DNA of 46,144 nt from Kangiella sp. (GTDB lineage Bacteria > Pseudomonadota > Gammaproteobacteria > Enterobacterales > Kangiellaceae), in contig JANQSG010000029.1 of NCBI GenBank assembly GCA_028284185.1, forward strand, positions 1 to 46,144, read 5' to 3'. A program made the translations under genes and the position numbers. The notes below the pieces were generated by a model that made no database searches, was not told the DNA's origin, and worked only from the letters and a program-made list of their open reading frames with translations. Position 1 is the first letter of the stretch. Each line of letters opens with the position of its first letter. This document shows positions 8,711-18,721 of this stretch, piece after piece.

Positions 8711-8814
8711 TTTATAACCTCGTAAATGATTTATGTTTAAAGCCAGATCCGTTAAGCTTAGGCTTATTAACAAAAGCCCATTGACTATTGGCATCATAAT
8801 ATAATAATTCTTAC

Positions 8815-11436
8815 ATGGCTAAATCCGATCTAAAAAGCGGTAAAAAAAGCGATCAAACCGCTGCAGATTTACAACATCATACTCCAATGATGCGCCAGTA
8901 CTGGCAGCTTAAGCAGCAGCATCCTGACTATCTATTGTTTTATCGCATGGGCGACTTTTATGAGCTGTTTTATGAGGATGCCAAACGTGCTGCGGAAATG
9001 TTGGATTTAACCCTGACCAAACGCGGTGCTTCTGCTGGTGAGCCGATTCCTATGGCTGGCGTACCTTTCCATGCAGTGGATGGATATCTGGCACGTTTAG
9101 TCAAACTTGGCGAATCGGTTGCGATTTGTGAACAAATTGGCGACCCGGCTACCAGCAAAGGGCCTGTTGAAAGAAAAGTCGTTCGCATTGTTACGCCAGG
9201 CACCCTTTATGATGAAAACCTGCTAGATGCCAATTCTGATCAACTGCTGGCTTCTGCTTATCAAAAATATAATCAATTTGGCCTGGCCTGCATTGATATG
9301 GCTTCTGGTCGCTTCTGGTTATCGGAATTTGATAATAAAGCAGATTTTCAGGCCGAATTATTTCGCTTAAAGCCTGCAGAAATGGTGATTAGCGAGGCTT
9401 TTCAAAAAAATGGACAACAGCAGTTAATACAAAATCTTGATACTGCGATAAAGTGGCAGCCTGACTTTGCTTTTGATTATGAACAAAACCTGGAAAAGCT
9501 GACTCGCCATTTTAAAGTAACCAGTCTCGATTCTTTTGGCTGTGAAGATCTAAAGTTAGCCATTTGTGCTGCTGGTGCGGTTTTAGAATATGCCAAAAAC
9601 ACTCAATTGAATCAATTGCCGCATATTCGCATAATGCAGCGTTTGCAAGACGCCGATCAATTGACGTTAGATCCGGCAACTCGCCGTAATTTAGAACTTA
9701 CTGAAAACTTACAAGGTGGTGTTAATAACACTTTATTTGAAGTGTTAAATAGTACCAAAACCGTTATGGGCGCACGATTATTAAAGCGCTGGTTGCACGC
9801 ACCATTGACCAATAAAAACATTATTAATAAACGTTTTGATACGGTTGAATCCTTGCAAGCAGAGCATCGTTTTGTATCGCTGCAAGAAACCCTTAGCTCC
9901 ATTGCCGATATTGAGCGCATTGTCACTCGGGTAGCATTAGGCAGTGCCAATCCACGTGATTTAAAGCGTTTACAACATGGGCTGGAGCAATCGCAACAAA
10001 TCTTAGAGCAACTGGAATCTGAAAATTTACCTTTAGATCTTCTTAAGCAGATTTATCCATTACCCGATGTTCAAGAGTTGCTGAAAAAATCCATAGTTGA
10101 ACAGCCACCAATGGTCATTCGAGATGGAGGCATGATTGCCATTGGTTTTAATACCGAACTGGATGAACTAAAAAATCTAGCCTCAAATGCCAGTGACTTT
10201 ATGCTCAAACTTGAGCAACAGGAAAAAGAACAAACTGGCTTAAGCACTTTAAAAGTTGGCTATAACAAGGTGCATGGTTTTTATATTGAAATTTCTCGTG
10301 CTCAATCGGATCAAGCGCCAGCTCATTATATTCGTCGTCAAACCTTAAAAAACAACGAGCGTTTTATCACACCCGAACTTAAAGAGTACGAAGAAAAGGT
10401 TTTATCGAGCAAATCAAAAGCCTTAGCACTGGAGAAAAAACTTTATCAAGAATTAATTATAGAGCTGCAACAATACGTAGCCGAAATTCAATCCACCGCC
10501 AGTACCATTGCTGAACTGGATTTATTAACCTGTTTTGCTGAGCGAGCCGAAAGCCTACAATTTAATCGCCCTATTTTGAATTCGAATTCCAATATTGACA
10601 TCAAAAAAGGGCGACATCCAGTAGTCGAATACCACTTAAAAGAGCCTTTTATTGCTAATGATTTAAGCCTGAATCAATCGCGCCGTTCCATTATTATTAC
10701 TGGACCAAACATGGGCGGTAAATCCACCTATATGCGCCAAACCGCTTTAATTGTATTATTGGCCCATATCGGCTGTTTTGTGCCAGCAGAATCTGCCACC
10801 ATTGGCACTGTGGACAGGATTTTTACCCGTATTGGCGCATCGGATGATTTAGCCTCTGGCCGCTCGACTTTTATGGTAGAAATGTCAGAAACCGCCAATA
10901 TCCTTAATAATGCCACCAATAACAGTTTGGTGTTATTGGATGAAATTGGTCGCGGTACCAGCACCTTTGATGGTTTGGCTTTAGCCTCTGCCACCATTCA
11001 GTATATCCATGAAAAGCTCAGCGCCTTTACCCTTTTTGCAACTCATTACTTTGAGCTAACCCAACAAGCTGAAGAGTGGGACTCAATGGTAAATTTGCAC
11101 TTTGGCGCCACCGAACATCACGACAAAGGCCAACAGCATTTGATCTTTTCCCACCAGGCCAAAGATGGTGCAGCCAATCAAAGTTATGGTATACAGGTGG
11201 CCCAATTAGCCGGCCTACCTGACCCAGTAATAAGTGCGGCAAAACAGTTATTAGCACATTTTGAGCAGGCTGGCACCCATGAAACCGAGCTGCCAAAGCT
11301 GGATTTTGCCCAGCAAACTGCACCTAATCCGATTGATAGCGAAGTCAAAGCCATTCTGGATTCAGTGGAAATTGACGAAATAACGCCTCGCCAAGCACTG
11401 GATCTATTGTATAAACTCAAAGAATCGCTAAAATAG
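8815..11436 (+). CDS. mutS: DNA mismatch repair protein MutS
   Basis: This 873-residue protein is collinear with E. coli MutS throughout. The mismatch-reading motif is F48-Y-E50 in RMGDFYELF. The clamp and lever domains follow ([20 protein letters not shown]). The C-terminal ATPase has Walker [10 protein letters not shown] at 630-638, [14 protein letters not shown], Walker [14 protein letters not shown] and ATHYFELT. It ends with the dimer/tetramer tail ([13 protein letters not shown]). MutS recognises mismatches and short loops and recruits MutL. No convincing ribosome site precedes the ATG. The next gene is fdxA, 35 bases downstream; mutS-fdxA adjacency is common in gammaproteobacteria. Confidence 0.98.
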   Translation: MAKSDLKSGKKSDQTAADLQHHTPMMRQYWQLKQQHPDYLLFYRMGDFYELFYEDAKRAAEMLDLTLTKRGASAGEPIPMAGVPFHAVDGYLARLVKLGESVAICEQIGDPATSKGPVERKVVRIVTPGTLYDENLLDANSDQLLASAYQKYNQFGLACIDMASGRFWLSEFDNKADFQAELFRLKPAEMVISEAFQKNGQQQLIQNLDTAIKWQPDFAFDYEQNLEKLTRHFKVTSLDSFGCEDLKLAICAAGAVLEYAKNTQLNQLPHIRIMQRLQDADQLTLDPATRRNLELTENLQGGVNNTLFEVLNSTKTVMGARLLKRWLHAPLTNKNIINKRFDTVESLQAEHRFVSLQETLSSIADIERIVTRVALGSANPRDLKRLQHGLEQSQQILEQLESENLPLDLLKQIYPLPDVQELLKKSIVEQPPMVIRDGGMIAIGFNTELDELKNLASNASDFMLKLEQQEKEQTGLSTLKVGYNKVHGFYIEISRAQSDQAPAHYIRRQTLKNNERFITPELKEYEEKVLSSKSKALALEKKLYQELIIELQQYVAEIQSTASTIAELDLLTCFAERAESLQFNRPILNSNSNIDIKKGRHPVVEYHLKEPFIANDLSLNQSRRSIIITGPNMGGKSTYMRQTALIVLLAHIGCFVPAESATIGTVDRIFTRIGASDDLASGRSTFMVEMSETANILNNATNNSLVLLDEIGRGTSTFDGLALASATIQYIHEKLSAFTLFATHYFELTQQAEEWDSMVNLHFGATEHHDKGQQHLIFSHQAKDGAANQSYGIQVAQLAGLPDPVISAAKQLLAHFEQAGTHETELPKLDFAQQTAPNPIDSEVKAILDSVEIDEITPRQALDLLYKLKESLK

Positions 11437-11471
11437 CGCCTGCTTGACCATTTAGTTTTAGGAGTTCGTCA

Positions 11472-11795
11472 ATGGCATTTGTAGTCACTGATAATTGTAT
11501 CAGATGTAAACACACCGACTGTGTCGAAGTTTGTCCGGTAGATTGTTTCTACGAAGGACCAAACTTTTTGGTGATTAACCCAGACGAATGTATCGACTGC
11601 GCCTTATGCGAGCCAGAATGCCCGGTTGAAGCCATTTTCGAAGAAGACGACCTTCCTGAAGGTCAGGAAGAGTTTATCCAGTTAAACGCCGAATTATCTG
11701 AAATCTGGCCCAATATTACTGAAAAGAAAGACGCACCAGAAGATGCTGAAGAATGGGATGGCGTGAAAAATAAACTTCAATATTTGGAAAGATAA
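11472..11795 (+). CDS. fdxA: 7Fe ferredoxin FdxA ([3Fe-4S][4Fe-4S])
   Basis: A 107-residue acidic ferredoxin of the Azotobacter FdI/FdxA type. Cysteines at 9, 12, 17, 21 and 25 ([17 protein letters not shown]) and at 40, 43, 46 and 50 ([11 protein letters not shown]) match the seven-iron pattern, with the usual C-terminal acidic extension. It carries electrons in the cytoplasm; partners cannot be read from context. AGGAG eight bases before the ATG gives a strong start. Confidence 0.96.
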   Translation: MAFVVTDNCIRCKHTDCVEVCPVDCFYEGPNFLVINPDECIDCALCEPECPVEAIFEEDDLPEGQEEFIQLNAELSEIWPNITEKKDAPEDAEEWDGVKNKLQYLER

Positions 11796-11812
11796 ATCCC
11801 TTTTCAGTATTC

Positions 11813-11846
11813 TTGTCATTGCGAGATTTTGAAGAAGCCGTGACAA
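11813..11846. repeat. GTCATTGCGAG-type interspersed repeat fragment
   Basis: TTGTCATTGCGAG...CCGTGACAA with complementary ends (TTGTCA 11813-11818, TGACAA 11841-11846). This resembles a short dispersed repeat beginning GTCATTGCGAG that I know from many proteobacterial genomes. It directly abuts structured repeat copy B. Confidence 0.5.
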
Positions 11847-11861
11847 TCCCACTAACTCATG

Positions 11862-12070
11862 TTTTCGCCCCTCGGCGAGTTACTTTTCTATGCTTAGAAA
11901 AGTAACCAAAAGAAGCTTCCCCGAATATTTAGGCCTACGGCTACCTTCGCAAAGCCAAAGTCATTTAACGCACCAAGAACAACAGTACTTCCCTGTACTG
12001 ATGTTCTTTATTCAAATCATCCCGATTTGAATTGCTATTACTTTTGCTTCGCTCAGCTAAATATAAGGGG
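11862..12070 (-). repeat. Structured interspersed repeat, copy B
   Basis: Minus-orientation copy. Hairpin 1 is 12010-12018 with 12024-12032 (ATTCAAATC/GATTTGAAT). Hairpin 2 has outer AAGAACA/TGTTCTT (11975-11981 with 12002-12008) and inner CAGTAC/GTACTG (11983-11988 with 11995-12000). The linker GGTGCGTTAAAT, a GCC-GTA-GGC mini-hairpin, the perfect 12-pair hairpin 3 (11879-11890 with 11895-11906) and the terminal TCGCC/GGCGA hairpin are all present. With the fragment at 11813-11846 it accounts for the 321-base gap between fdxA and the amidohydrolase; I see no gene there. Confidence 0.85.
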
Positions 12071-12116
12071 GGCTTAGTGCATACCTTAAAGAAAGCAGAA
12101 TTTTGGACTGAAAGGC

Positions 12117-14231
12117 TTATTCAATCTCTATCGACTTAGTAAATGGCTTTACACCTATGGCTTGATAAATTTCATCAGGTTTGTAAAGGTTTTGCCCTTT
12201 AATCACCACAGTAATTTTACGTAGTGCATTCATGTCCTCTAATGGATTGCCATCCACAAAGACCAGATCCGCCTGCTTGCCTTCTAAAATAGAACCATTG
12301 GTTTTATCCGCACCGACCACTCTAGCCGAACCAATTGTAGCCAGCTTTAACACATCCGCATTGGAAATACCGGCTTGAGCATAATCAATCAATTCTTGAT
12401 GCAAAGTAAAGCCTGCAATACCATCAGTGCCCGGAACTACTTGTACGCCACTATCGTGCAGTTTTTTAACCATCTTGCCGAGCGCTTCGGTAGATTTATT
12501 GTAAGCAGCTCTTTCTTCATCCTTGATATCCAAAATAGCGGTTTTAAAATTACGGGCAATGGTTACGGGCAAGTGATCATAAATATCAGCTACTTCCGGA
12601 TTAATCCGCCCTGCTTTGGCCTGCAATAAAGATTTGAAAACGGAAAGAGTTGCATCAATCACAGTGCCTTTTTCTTTTAGCAATTGAATAAAACCTTCCA
12701 CTTCTTTGCTATCCAAATCCAGCTCGCCTGCTTTTTCACCCACCATAGTGAAGCGCAAACGCTTACGAGTATCGATTTTGCCCATAAAGTTAAGGAACAA
12801 CATATTGATATGCTGAATTTCGTCAAATCCCGCTCGAACCGCCTCCTCAGCAGTCATAAAGGCAGGAATATGACCACTTAACTTCATGCCCTTACTATGA
12901 ATATGTTCAGCTAATGGCTTAACCCACTCTGGTTCCATAGAGCTGTAGGTTTTAATTTGTGGGTAACCGTGTTCAGCATACCAGTCCACTGCTGCTTTAG
13001 CTGACTGCAGCGAGTCCACCGTCTTGCCCATTTTCATAGCATAAGGGCTTTCGCGATCCATAAAACCGGAACGGTACACATCACCACCCATAATTTCATT
13101 GGCTTCGCTCATACGTTCAATATCAATAATATTGTCGTGAGTATTGCCCATATCACGCACATTGGTGACACCGGCAGGAATATTTAACAAGCCATCGGAT
13201 TTCTGCAAATGACCATGCATATCCCATAGACCAGGAATTAGCGTTTTTCCTTGTGCATTAATCACTTTGCCATTGGCTAATTTTGGTAATGTAGTGCCGA
13301 TCATACTGATCTTGCCATTATCAATAACAATGTTCTGGCCTTCGATCAAGTTGCCAGTTTCAACATCCACATAATTAGCATTTTTGATTAGAATCGGCGC
13401 TTCAATGGTATGAGTTAATTTTTGCGCTAATTCTTTTAGATAGTCATTATCGGCACGCTTTTGGATCTCGCTGAGTTGCTCTAAGTGCTCACGCCCCCAA
13501 CCTTCAGGAATAACACCAAACCAACCACCGCCATCGGTGGCAAAGAAATTGTAATCATCGTCATACCAGGCAAAATTAGGGGTAAAACCAAAGCCGGCGA
13601 TACCTAGTAAATGAACCTTTTTATCTTCTTTGCCATTGTTCAATGTCACCGTATCCAGCTTAACCAGGCTGGCAGTTCCAGCGGGAATTAGATCAATTTT
13701 ATTATCCAGATCTTTGGCTAAAGCTTTGACCAATAGACTACTGGAAACACCCGTGCCGTTGATCGGCACATAATACTCATCACCATTCGATTCAAGCTGG
13801 CCGGATTCATTCAAACTTTTCCAAACCGCCAGACCATCGGAATAACTATAGCTTTCATCAATCGGCGCACCAAAAGCCGAAATACCTTTAATTTGCTGTT
13901 TAACAATAAAACCCTGCTCATTAACTTCTAAAGTTTCTTCCGTTTCAATACGACGGTTATTCCAGCCCATTTTTAACTTGGCACTGACAAAATTACCGTC
14001 CTGCTGCACCTGCATATTGCCCGCAGAATCTTCTTTGTTAAAAATATTGTATTGAATGGAAAACTTTTCCGATTTAGTAGCTGCTTCGGCTTTTGACTCT
14101 GTAGTTGCTGCAACATTTTCCGCTGTTTTATTTTGTTGCTCTTTTTCTGCTTGATTACAAGCTGTTAACGATACGCTAAGTGCTATTGTCATAGCTATCG
14201 ATAGCCTGCTTGGTATAAATTGACTCGACAT
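12117..14231 (-). CDS. Amidohydrolase-superfamily lipoprotein with extra N-terminal domain
   Basis: A 704-residue metal-dependent hydrolase. The signal peptide ends at lipobox SLTAC (Cys at about 25), followed by a low-complexity Gln/Lys/Ala linker, so it is envelope-anchored. Residues about 55-280 form an uncharacterised beta-rich domain. The amidohydrolase domain starts around 290 (GQNIVIDNGKISMIG) and shows D337-M-H339-G-H341, K427 in QIKTYSS as candidate carboxylated lysine, SGHIPA, the QHIN His, and PGTDG with the catalytic Asp. This pattern is typical of imidazolonepropionase/prolidase-like amidohydrolases; the substrate (dipeptide, lactam or other) cannot be told. GGGGAG before the ATG supports the start. 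It is a single gene between repeat B and the desaturase. Confidence 0.85.
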   Translation of the reverse strand: MSSQFIPSRLSIAMTIALSVSLTACNQAEKEQQNKTAENVAATTESKAEAATKSEKFSIQYNIFNKEDSAGNMQVQQDGNFVSAKLKMGWNNRRIETEETLEVNEQGFIVKQQIKGISAFGAPIDESYSYSDGLAVWKSLNESGQLESNGDEYYVPINGTGVSSSLLVKALAKDLDNKIDLIPAGTASLVKLDTVTLNNGKEDKKVHLLGIAGFGFTPNFAWYDDDYNFFATDGGGWFGVIPEGWGREHLEQLSEIQKRADNDYLKELAQKLTHTIEAPILIKNANYVDVETGNLIEGQNIVIDNGKISMIGTTLPKLANGKVINAQGKTLIPGLWDMHGHLQKSDGLLNIPAGVTNVRDMGNTHDNIIDIERMSEANEIMGGDVYRSGFMDRESPYAMKMGKTVDSLQSAKAAVDWYAEHGYPQIKTYSSMEPEWVKPLAEHIHSKGMKLSGHIPAFMTAEEAVRAGFDEIQHINMLFLNFMGKIDTRKRLRFTMVGEKAGELDLDSKEVEGFIQLLKEKGTVIDATLSVFKSLLQAKAGRINPEVADIYDHLPVTIARNFKTAILDIKDEERAAYNKSTEALGKMVKKLHDSGVQVVPGTDGIAGFTLHQELIDYAQAGISNADVLKLATIGSARVVGADKTNGSILEGKQADLVFVDGNPLEDMNALRKITVVIKGQNLYKPDEIYQAIGVKPFTKSIEIE

Positions 14232-14387
14232 AATGACTCCCCATCCATTGTTTATTCCGATAAGAATAAAATGAGCATATAAACTAATTGCTGGTAACTC
14301 AAGCAGCGACTAATTAATCTTCAATTTTCGTTACAATTTTGCTAATTGGTCGAGCAAACACCATAACCATGTAAAAAGTCCATACAC

Positions 14388-14410
14388 AAAAAAGGCCCCA
14401 AACTGGAGCC
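14388..14410 (-). terminator. Intrinsic terminator of the desaturase gene
   Basis: On the minus strand GGCTCC-AGTTT-GGGGCC (one G-U pair) followed by six T, about 20 bases after the desaturase stop. Confidence 0.85.
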
Positions 14411-14429
14411 TTTTAGCTAAAGTAGTACT

Positions 14430-15566
14430 TTAAGCATACTGTTTCGCCAGTTGTAACCAGCTGGCTTTTTGCAATTCAAAGTTTTTCTTTAACTGTTCAT
14501 ATTCCTGGCGCAAGTTCAATTGCTCATAAGATTCCAGTAACTTATTTTTCTTTGCTTCCAGCCACTGCTTTTGTGCTGCATACACTTCACTTAATTTGCT
14601 TACTAGCTGTTCATATTCATCATGCAGTTTTTGCATAATCTCTTCGGCATTGGCTAAATGAGCAGTTTTTTCTTTGGCTTTTAACAATAAGGTTTCTGCT
14701 TTGGCCTTTTCAATTTTCTCAACAGAAACCGCTTTTAGATTTTTAGTAATGCCAATCCAGCTTAGAGCTTTGATCCACCATTTGGAAGGATCAAAATGCC
14801 ACCAGCGAACCCCATTACGATAATCATATTGGAACTTGTGGTGATAATTATGATAACCCTCGCCGCCAGTCAATACCGCCAATACGATATTATCGCGTGC
14901 TGAGTTTTCTTCCGTATATGGGCGGGTGCCCCAGATGTGGGCCAATGAATTGATAAAAAACGTTAAGTGATGTGACCAAACTAAACGCCACACCCCTGCT
15001 ACTAACAGCATTTCCCAGAAAAGCCCATAAGCCAAACCTAATAATAGTGGAATAGCAACGTTCACTCCGACACTCAATAACCAATAATATTTATGCTGAA
15101 ACATGACTATAGGATCACGTTGCAGATCTGGCGAATTTTTATAGTCTTGATCATAACGGCCATTATCTTCACGCTTTAACAACCAGCCAATATGCGAATG
15201 CCAGAAACCTCGGCTCGCGGAATAAGGATCCAATACATCATGATCCACATCTTTATGATGCTTTCGATGATCCGACGACCAATGCAGAGCACTATTTTGC
15301 AATGCCAGACAGCCACCAAAAGCCAAAATCACCTTCAATACCGGATGCGCCTCATAAGCTTTGTGTGACCAGAGACGATGATAGCCCATGGAAATCGAAG
15401 TACTTGAAAAAAGCCATAAGCCAATGCCCCAAGCCCAGCTTGAAAAGTGATAACCGTATTCAAAGCCATACCAGGGAACCAGAATAATGGCAGCAATAAA
15501 GCTTAAACCGAAAAAGATGATATTAATCCAAATAAACTCTGGTTTGGAGTTGGTTTGTTCTGACAT
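14430..15566 (-). CDS. Membrane fatty-acid (acyl-CoA delta-9 type) desaturase
   Basis: This 378-residue integral membrane desaturase has all three histidine boxes for the di-iron centre: H63RLWSH68, H100RKHH104 and H239NYHH243. Hydrophobic segments lie around 10-32, 40-58, 75-92 and 160-195. It should introduce a double bond into saturated acyl chains to adjust membrane fluidity. Residues about 285-375 form a Glu/Lys/Leu-rich, coiled-coil-like tail after the catalytic domain. GAGG lies five bases before the ATG. The gene is divergent from fabR, and a FabR-type operator sits 33 bases upstream, so it is probably repressed by FabR when unsaturated acyl groups are plentiful. A strong terminator follows it. 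Confidence 0.94.
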   Translation of the reverse strand: MSEQTNSKPEFIWINIIFFGLSFIAAIILVPWYGFEYGYHFSSWAWGIGLWLFSSTSISMGYHRLWSHKAYEAHPVLKVILAFGGCLALQNSALHWSSDHRKHHKDVDHDVLDPYSASRGFWHSHIGWLLKREDNGRYDQDYKNSPDLQRDPIVMFQHKYYWLLSVGVNVAIPLLLGLAYGLFWEMLLVAGVWRLVWSHHLTFFINSLAHIWGTRPYTEENSARDNIVLAVLTGGEGYHNYHHKFQYDYRNGVRWWHFDPSKWWIKALSWIGITKNLKAVSVEKIEKAKAETLLLKAKEKTAHLANAEEIMQKLHDEYEQLVSKLSEVYAAQKQWLEAKKNKLLESYEQLNLRQEYEQLKKNFELQKASWLQLAKQYA

Positions 15567-15598
15567 GGAGGCCTCAGTTGATGATTGCTATTCAAAAC

Positions 15599-15616
15599 AG
15601 CGTACAAGTGTACGCT
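15599..15616. promoter_or_regulatory. FabR-type operator 1 (desaturase side)
   Basis: AGCGTACA-AG-TGTACGCT: two perfect 8-base arms around a 2-base centre, close to the known FabR site of E. coli (AGCGTACAnnTGTTCGCT). It lies 33 bases upstream of the desaturase start. Confidence 0.85.
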
Positions 15617-15660
15617 AAAAGTGTGCCTAGTATAGCGGCCTGAAATAATATTTGCAATCC

Positions 15661-15678
15661 GGCGTACAACTGTACACT
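15661..15678. promoter_or_regulatory. FabR-type operator 2 (fabR side)
   Basis: GGCGTACA-AC-TGTACACT, a slightly weaker relative of operator 1 with the same spacing, 49 bases before fabR. It suggests FabR autoregulation. The centres of the two sites are 62 bases apart. Confidence 0.75.
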
Positions 15679-15726
15679 TAACTATTTGTTTTCTATACTA
15701 ATGGTACTCAATTAAACGGAGTCTTT

Positions 15727-16347
15727 ATGGCTGGTGCTCGAGCAATACAGAAGGAAAAAACGCGTCAGGCGATTATTGAAGCCGCTTTATCACAGCTCAC
15801 AGCAGAGCATGGTTTCAGCAATTTAAGCCTACGTGAAGTTGCCCGCGAAGCTGGAATTGCCCCTACCTCTTTCTATCGACATTTTAGCGATATGGAAGAG
15901 CTTGGGCTGACTTTAGTTGATGAATGTGGTGTCACTTTGCGCCAATTAATGCGCAAGGCACGTAAGCGAATAGAAAAAAAAGGCAGCATTATTAATACTT
16001 CTGTCGAAACCTTTATGGAATTTACCCAGCAAAACGCCAATATATTTCGCCTTTTGCTTAGGGAACGCTCAGGGACTTCCACTGCATTTCGGGACGCTAT
16101 CTTGCGCGAAATCAATCATTTTAAAGATGAGTTAACCGATTATTTACTCAATGAAAGTGACTATGATCATGATACTGCTTATGCCTTAGCCGAAGGCCTG
16201 GTCACTTTGGTTTTTAATGCCGGTGCTGATGTTCTCGATCTGCCCGCTAAGAAATCTAGGCTTTTGAAACAAAGGCTCATTAGACAACTCCAATTTATTG
16301 TCATTGGCGCTGCCGTAATTCATAAAAAGGAACAAAATGATGGATAA
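15727..16347 (+). CDS. fabR: TetR-family repressor FabR of unsaturated fatty-acid synthesis
   Basis: This 206-residue TetR regulator is recognisably FabR. Characteristic segments include [17 protein letters not shown], the helix-turn-helix [20 protein letters not shown] (about 38-57), [18 protein letters not shown] and [15 protein letters not shown]. coli FabR binds acyl thioesters and represses fabA, fabB and related genes. Here it stands divergent from a desaturase with FabR-type operators in between, so control of desaturation is the likely role. GGAG precedes the ATG. The last 11 bases overlap the nitrilase start, so both are expressed together. Confidence 0.95.
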   Translation: MAGARAIQKEKTRQAIIEAALSQLTAEHGFSNLSLREVAREAGIAPTSFYRHFSDMEELGLTLVDECGVTLRQLMRKARKRIEKKGSIINTSVETFMEFTQQNANIFRLLLRERSGTSTAFRDAILREINHFKDELTDYLLNESDYDHDTAYALAEGLVTLVFNAGADVLDLPAKKSRLLKQRLIRQLQFIVIGAAVIHKKEQNDG

Positions 16348-17287
16348 AGTTTTTGTTGGGCTTGCTCAAATAGCCCCGGTTTGGCTCAACCAATCAGCCA
16401 CTATTGAAAAAGTTTGCAGCCACATCGAAAAAGCATCGAAACAAGGCTGTAACCTAGTGTGTTTTGGCGAAGCCTTATTACCAGGGTATCCCTTTTGGGT
16501 AGAAAGAACTGGCGGCGCTAAATTTAATGATGAATTTCAAAAATCTTTATTTGCCTATTATTCCTCACAAGCCATCAATATCGGTAATGGTGATTTGGAG
16601 CCGATTACCAGAGCTTGCAAAGAAAATAGCATTGCCTCCTATTTAGGGATCATTGAACGCGCCCATGATCGCTCTGGCCATAGTTTGTATTGTACTTTAG
16701 TTTATATTGATAAATCCGGAGTGCTTCAATCGAGCCATAGAAAATTAGTGCCTACTCATGAAGAACGACTGGTCTGGTCAATTGGCGATGGGCATGGTTT
16801 GCGAACTCATAGGCTCGAACAGTTTACAGTTGGTGGACTTAACTGTTGGGAAAACTGGTTACCGCTGGCACGCACCTCACTCTACGCGCAAGGTGAAGAT
16901 TTACATATAGCCGTTTGGCCTGGTGGTGATCATAACACTCACGACATTACCCGCTTTATCGCCAAAGAGTCACGTAGTTATGTGGTTTCAGTTTCGGGAT
17001 TTCTGACTAAAGAACAAATTCCCAAAGATTTACCTTTCTATAAAGACATTATTGATTTAATGCCTGAATCTTTAGCCAATGGTGCCTCTTGTGTCGCCAA
17101 ACCCAATGGTAACTGGTTATTAGAACCACAAATAGGGAAAGAAGATTTATTTATTGCAGAACTGGATCATCAGGAAGTACGCAAAGAGCGTTCATTAATT
17201 GATGTTACTGGGCATTATTCAAGACCTGATGTCACTAAATTAATAGTCAATAGAGAGCGCCAAAAAATAGCTGACTTTGAAGACTAA
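16337..17287 (+). CDS. Nitrilase / carbon-nitrogen hydrolase
   Basis: A 316-residue member of the nitrilase superfamily with the complete triad: E45 ([11 protein letters not shown]), K136 ([12 protein letters not shown]) and C170 ([11 protein letters not shown]). The CWENxxP form around the cysteine and the LPGYPFW segment place it in branch 1, the true nitrilases acting on R-CN, rather than the amidases. It should be cytoplasmic and oligomeric. It overlaps fabR by 11 bases, with AGGA ahead of two consecutive ATG codons (16337 and 16340; either could be used). The link with FabR is unexplained. It converges with the SdpI-like gene nine bases away with no visible terminator. Confidence 0.9.
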   Translation: MMDKVFVGLAQIAPVWLNQSATIEKVCSHIEKASKQGCNLVCFGEALLPGYPFWVERTGGAKFNDEFQKSLFAYYSSQAINIGNGDLEPITRACKENSIASYLGIIERAHDRSGHSLYCTLVYIDKSGVLQSSHRKLVPTHEERLVWSIGDGHGLRTHRLEQFTVGGLNCWENWLPLARTSLYAQGEDLHIAVWPGGDHNTHDITRFIAKESRSYVVSVSGFLTKEQIPKDLPFYKDIIDLMPESLANGASCVAKPNGNWLLEPQIGKEDLFIAELDHQEVRKERSLIDVTGHYSRPDVTKLIVNRERQKIADFED

Positions 17288-17296
17288 AAGGTGGCC

Positions 17297-17668
17297 TTAA
17301 TTCTTATCAACTTCTATGCGCTTGCCGTGCTTTTTTGCATACAGCTGACTGGCATATTGTTTCAACTGATTATGACGCCATAACAACAAACAGACCAAAG
17401 CCACGGCACCCACAAAAATCAACAGGGCTAAAATGCCTCGTGCAAAAGCCAGTGACATAAATGCCAATGCAAAAACGCCATAAGAGAATTGGCGGTAATA
17501 AACTGCCGCTGCCATGTGAATTTTGCGCCAGATTTCTTCATCGGCTAAGGTTTCAGGAGTTCTAATACCGCTTAATCCATTCGGCTTAAAATCTGGATTC
17601 GCCATTTTTCCAGACAAGTAATAAAACACCAGGCCAACCACAAACAAGCCAACAAAATAGAAAATCAC
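17297..17668 (-). CDS. SdpI-like small membrane protein
   Basis: A 123-residue inner-membrane protein with hydrophobic segments at about 2-18, 60-78 and 79-95. The motif SGIRTPETLADEEIWRKIH resembles the G-x-R-T-P...W signature of the SdpI/YhfL family. SdpI of Bacillus is an immunity and signalling protein; in proteobacteria the role of such proteins is unknown. The start is GTG at 17668, part of a GTGA overlap with the ltaE stop, with AAGGAG eight bases upstream, so it is translationally coupled to ltaE. The C-terminus is basic. Confidence 0.75.
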   Translation of the reverse strand: MIFYFVGLFVVGLVFYYLSGKMANPDFKPNGLSGIRTPETLADEEIWRKIHMAAAVYYRQFSYGVFALAFMSLAFARGILALLIFVGAVALVCLLLWRHNQLKQYASQLYAKKHGKRIEVDKN

Positions 17669-18672
17669 GCAAAAAACTCCTTAACTTTTTCCGATATAAA
17701 TTTTACATCGGAACTGGACACATCTAAGTGCATTACCCAACGCATAGTTTCCGCTGGAATAATAATGATATTGTGCTGTTTTAAGGAATTTGCAAGTTTG
17801 ATTGCAGTTTCCATATCAGTTTTAACAAACAGCATATTGGTTTGCACCAAGTCCTGATTAATGGATAACTGCGGAATAGCTTCTAATCTTTCGGCTAATA
17901 CTTTTGCGTTGGCATGATCAATCGCCAAACGCTCAATATGTTCATCTAAAGCATAAATTGCCGCTGCCGCCAACACGCCCGATTGGCGCATGCCGCCACC
18001 AAGCATTTTACGCCAGCGACGTGCCCACTTAATGATTTCTTTATCCGCACATAACACCGAACCCACTGGTGCACCCAAGCCTTTGGATAAACAAATAGAA
18101 ACTGAATCAGCATATTGTGCCAAATCCTTTAATTCACAATTTAATTCAGTAGTCGCATTAAAAGCACGCGCACCATCCAAATGCACCGACAAACCTTTTG
18201 AATGCGCAAACTCATAGGCCTTCTGCATATAGTCTAAAGGAATAACTTTGCCGTTATGAGTATTTTCTAAACACAATAATTTAGAACGGGCAAAATGGTA
18301 ATCATCTTTTTTAATCACCGATTCAACTTTCGCTAAATCAAGGGTTCCATCTTTTTCCACAGGTAAAGTCTGCGGTACCACACTGCCTAAAACTGGCGCC
18401 CCACCCGCTTCGTATAAATAAGTATGGTAACTCTGTCCAACGATATACTCCTCACCACGCTGACAATGACTCATTAGAGCCACTAGATTCGACATAGTAC
18501 CCGACGGCACAAATAAAGCATCCGCCTTACCCGACATCTCTGCCAGCTTATCTTCAAGCTTCTTAACCGTCGGATCATCCTGGAAAACATCATCACCAAC
18601 CGCCGCCGCAGCCATAACCTTACGCATTCCTTCAGTCGGCTGCGTCACTGTATCGCTTCTTAGATCAATCAT
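17665..18672 (-). CDS. ltaE: Low-specificity L-threonine aldolase
   Basis: A 335-residue PLP enzyme of the beta-eliminating lyase/threonine aldolase family that splits L-threonine and L-allo-threonine into glycine and acetaldehyde. Key features are MIDLRSDTVTQPT at the start, the PLP-binding region HLDGAR (164-169), and the Schiff-base lysine K197 in SICLSKGLGAP, the same position as in E. coli LtaE (333 residues). It is cytoplasmic and probably tetrameric. No clear ribosome site precedes the ATG. The gene is divergent from the lipoprotein gene at 18722 with only 49 bases between. Confidence 0.96.
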   Translation of the reverse strand: MIDLRSDTVTQPTEGMRKVMAAAAVGDDVFQDDPTVKKLEDKLAEMSGKADALFVPSGTMSNLVALMSHCQRGEEYIVGQSYHTYLYEAGGAPVLGSVVPQTLPVEKDGTLDLAKVESVIKKDDYHFARSKLLCLENTHNGKVIPLDYMQKAYEFAHSKGLSVHLDGARAFNATTELNCELKDLAQYADSVSICLSKGLGAPVGSVLCADKEIIKWARRWRKMLGGGMRQSGVLAAAAIYALDEHIERLAIDHANAKVLAERLEAIPQLSINQDLVQTNMLFVKTDMETAIKLANSLKQHNIIIIPAETMRWVMHLDVSSSDVKFISEKVKEFFA

Positions 18673-18721
18673 TGCTATAATTTTTCATATGTAATTATTT
18701 TAAAATATTAAAGGATATTTA

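Noticed and set aside
8781-8805. TTGACT and TATAAT as a mutS promoter
   Set aside because: The boxes are only 13 bases apart and the -10 is 10 bases from the ATG, too close for a normal leader.
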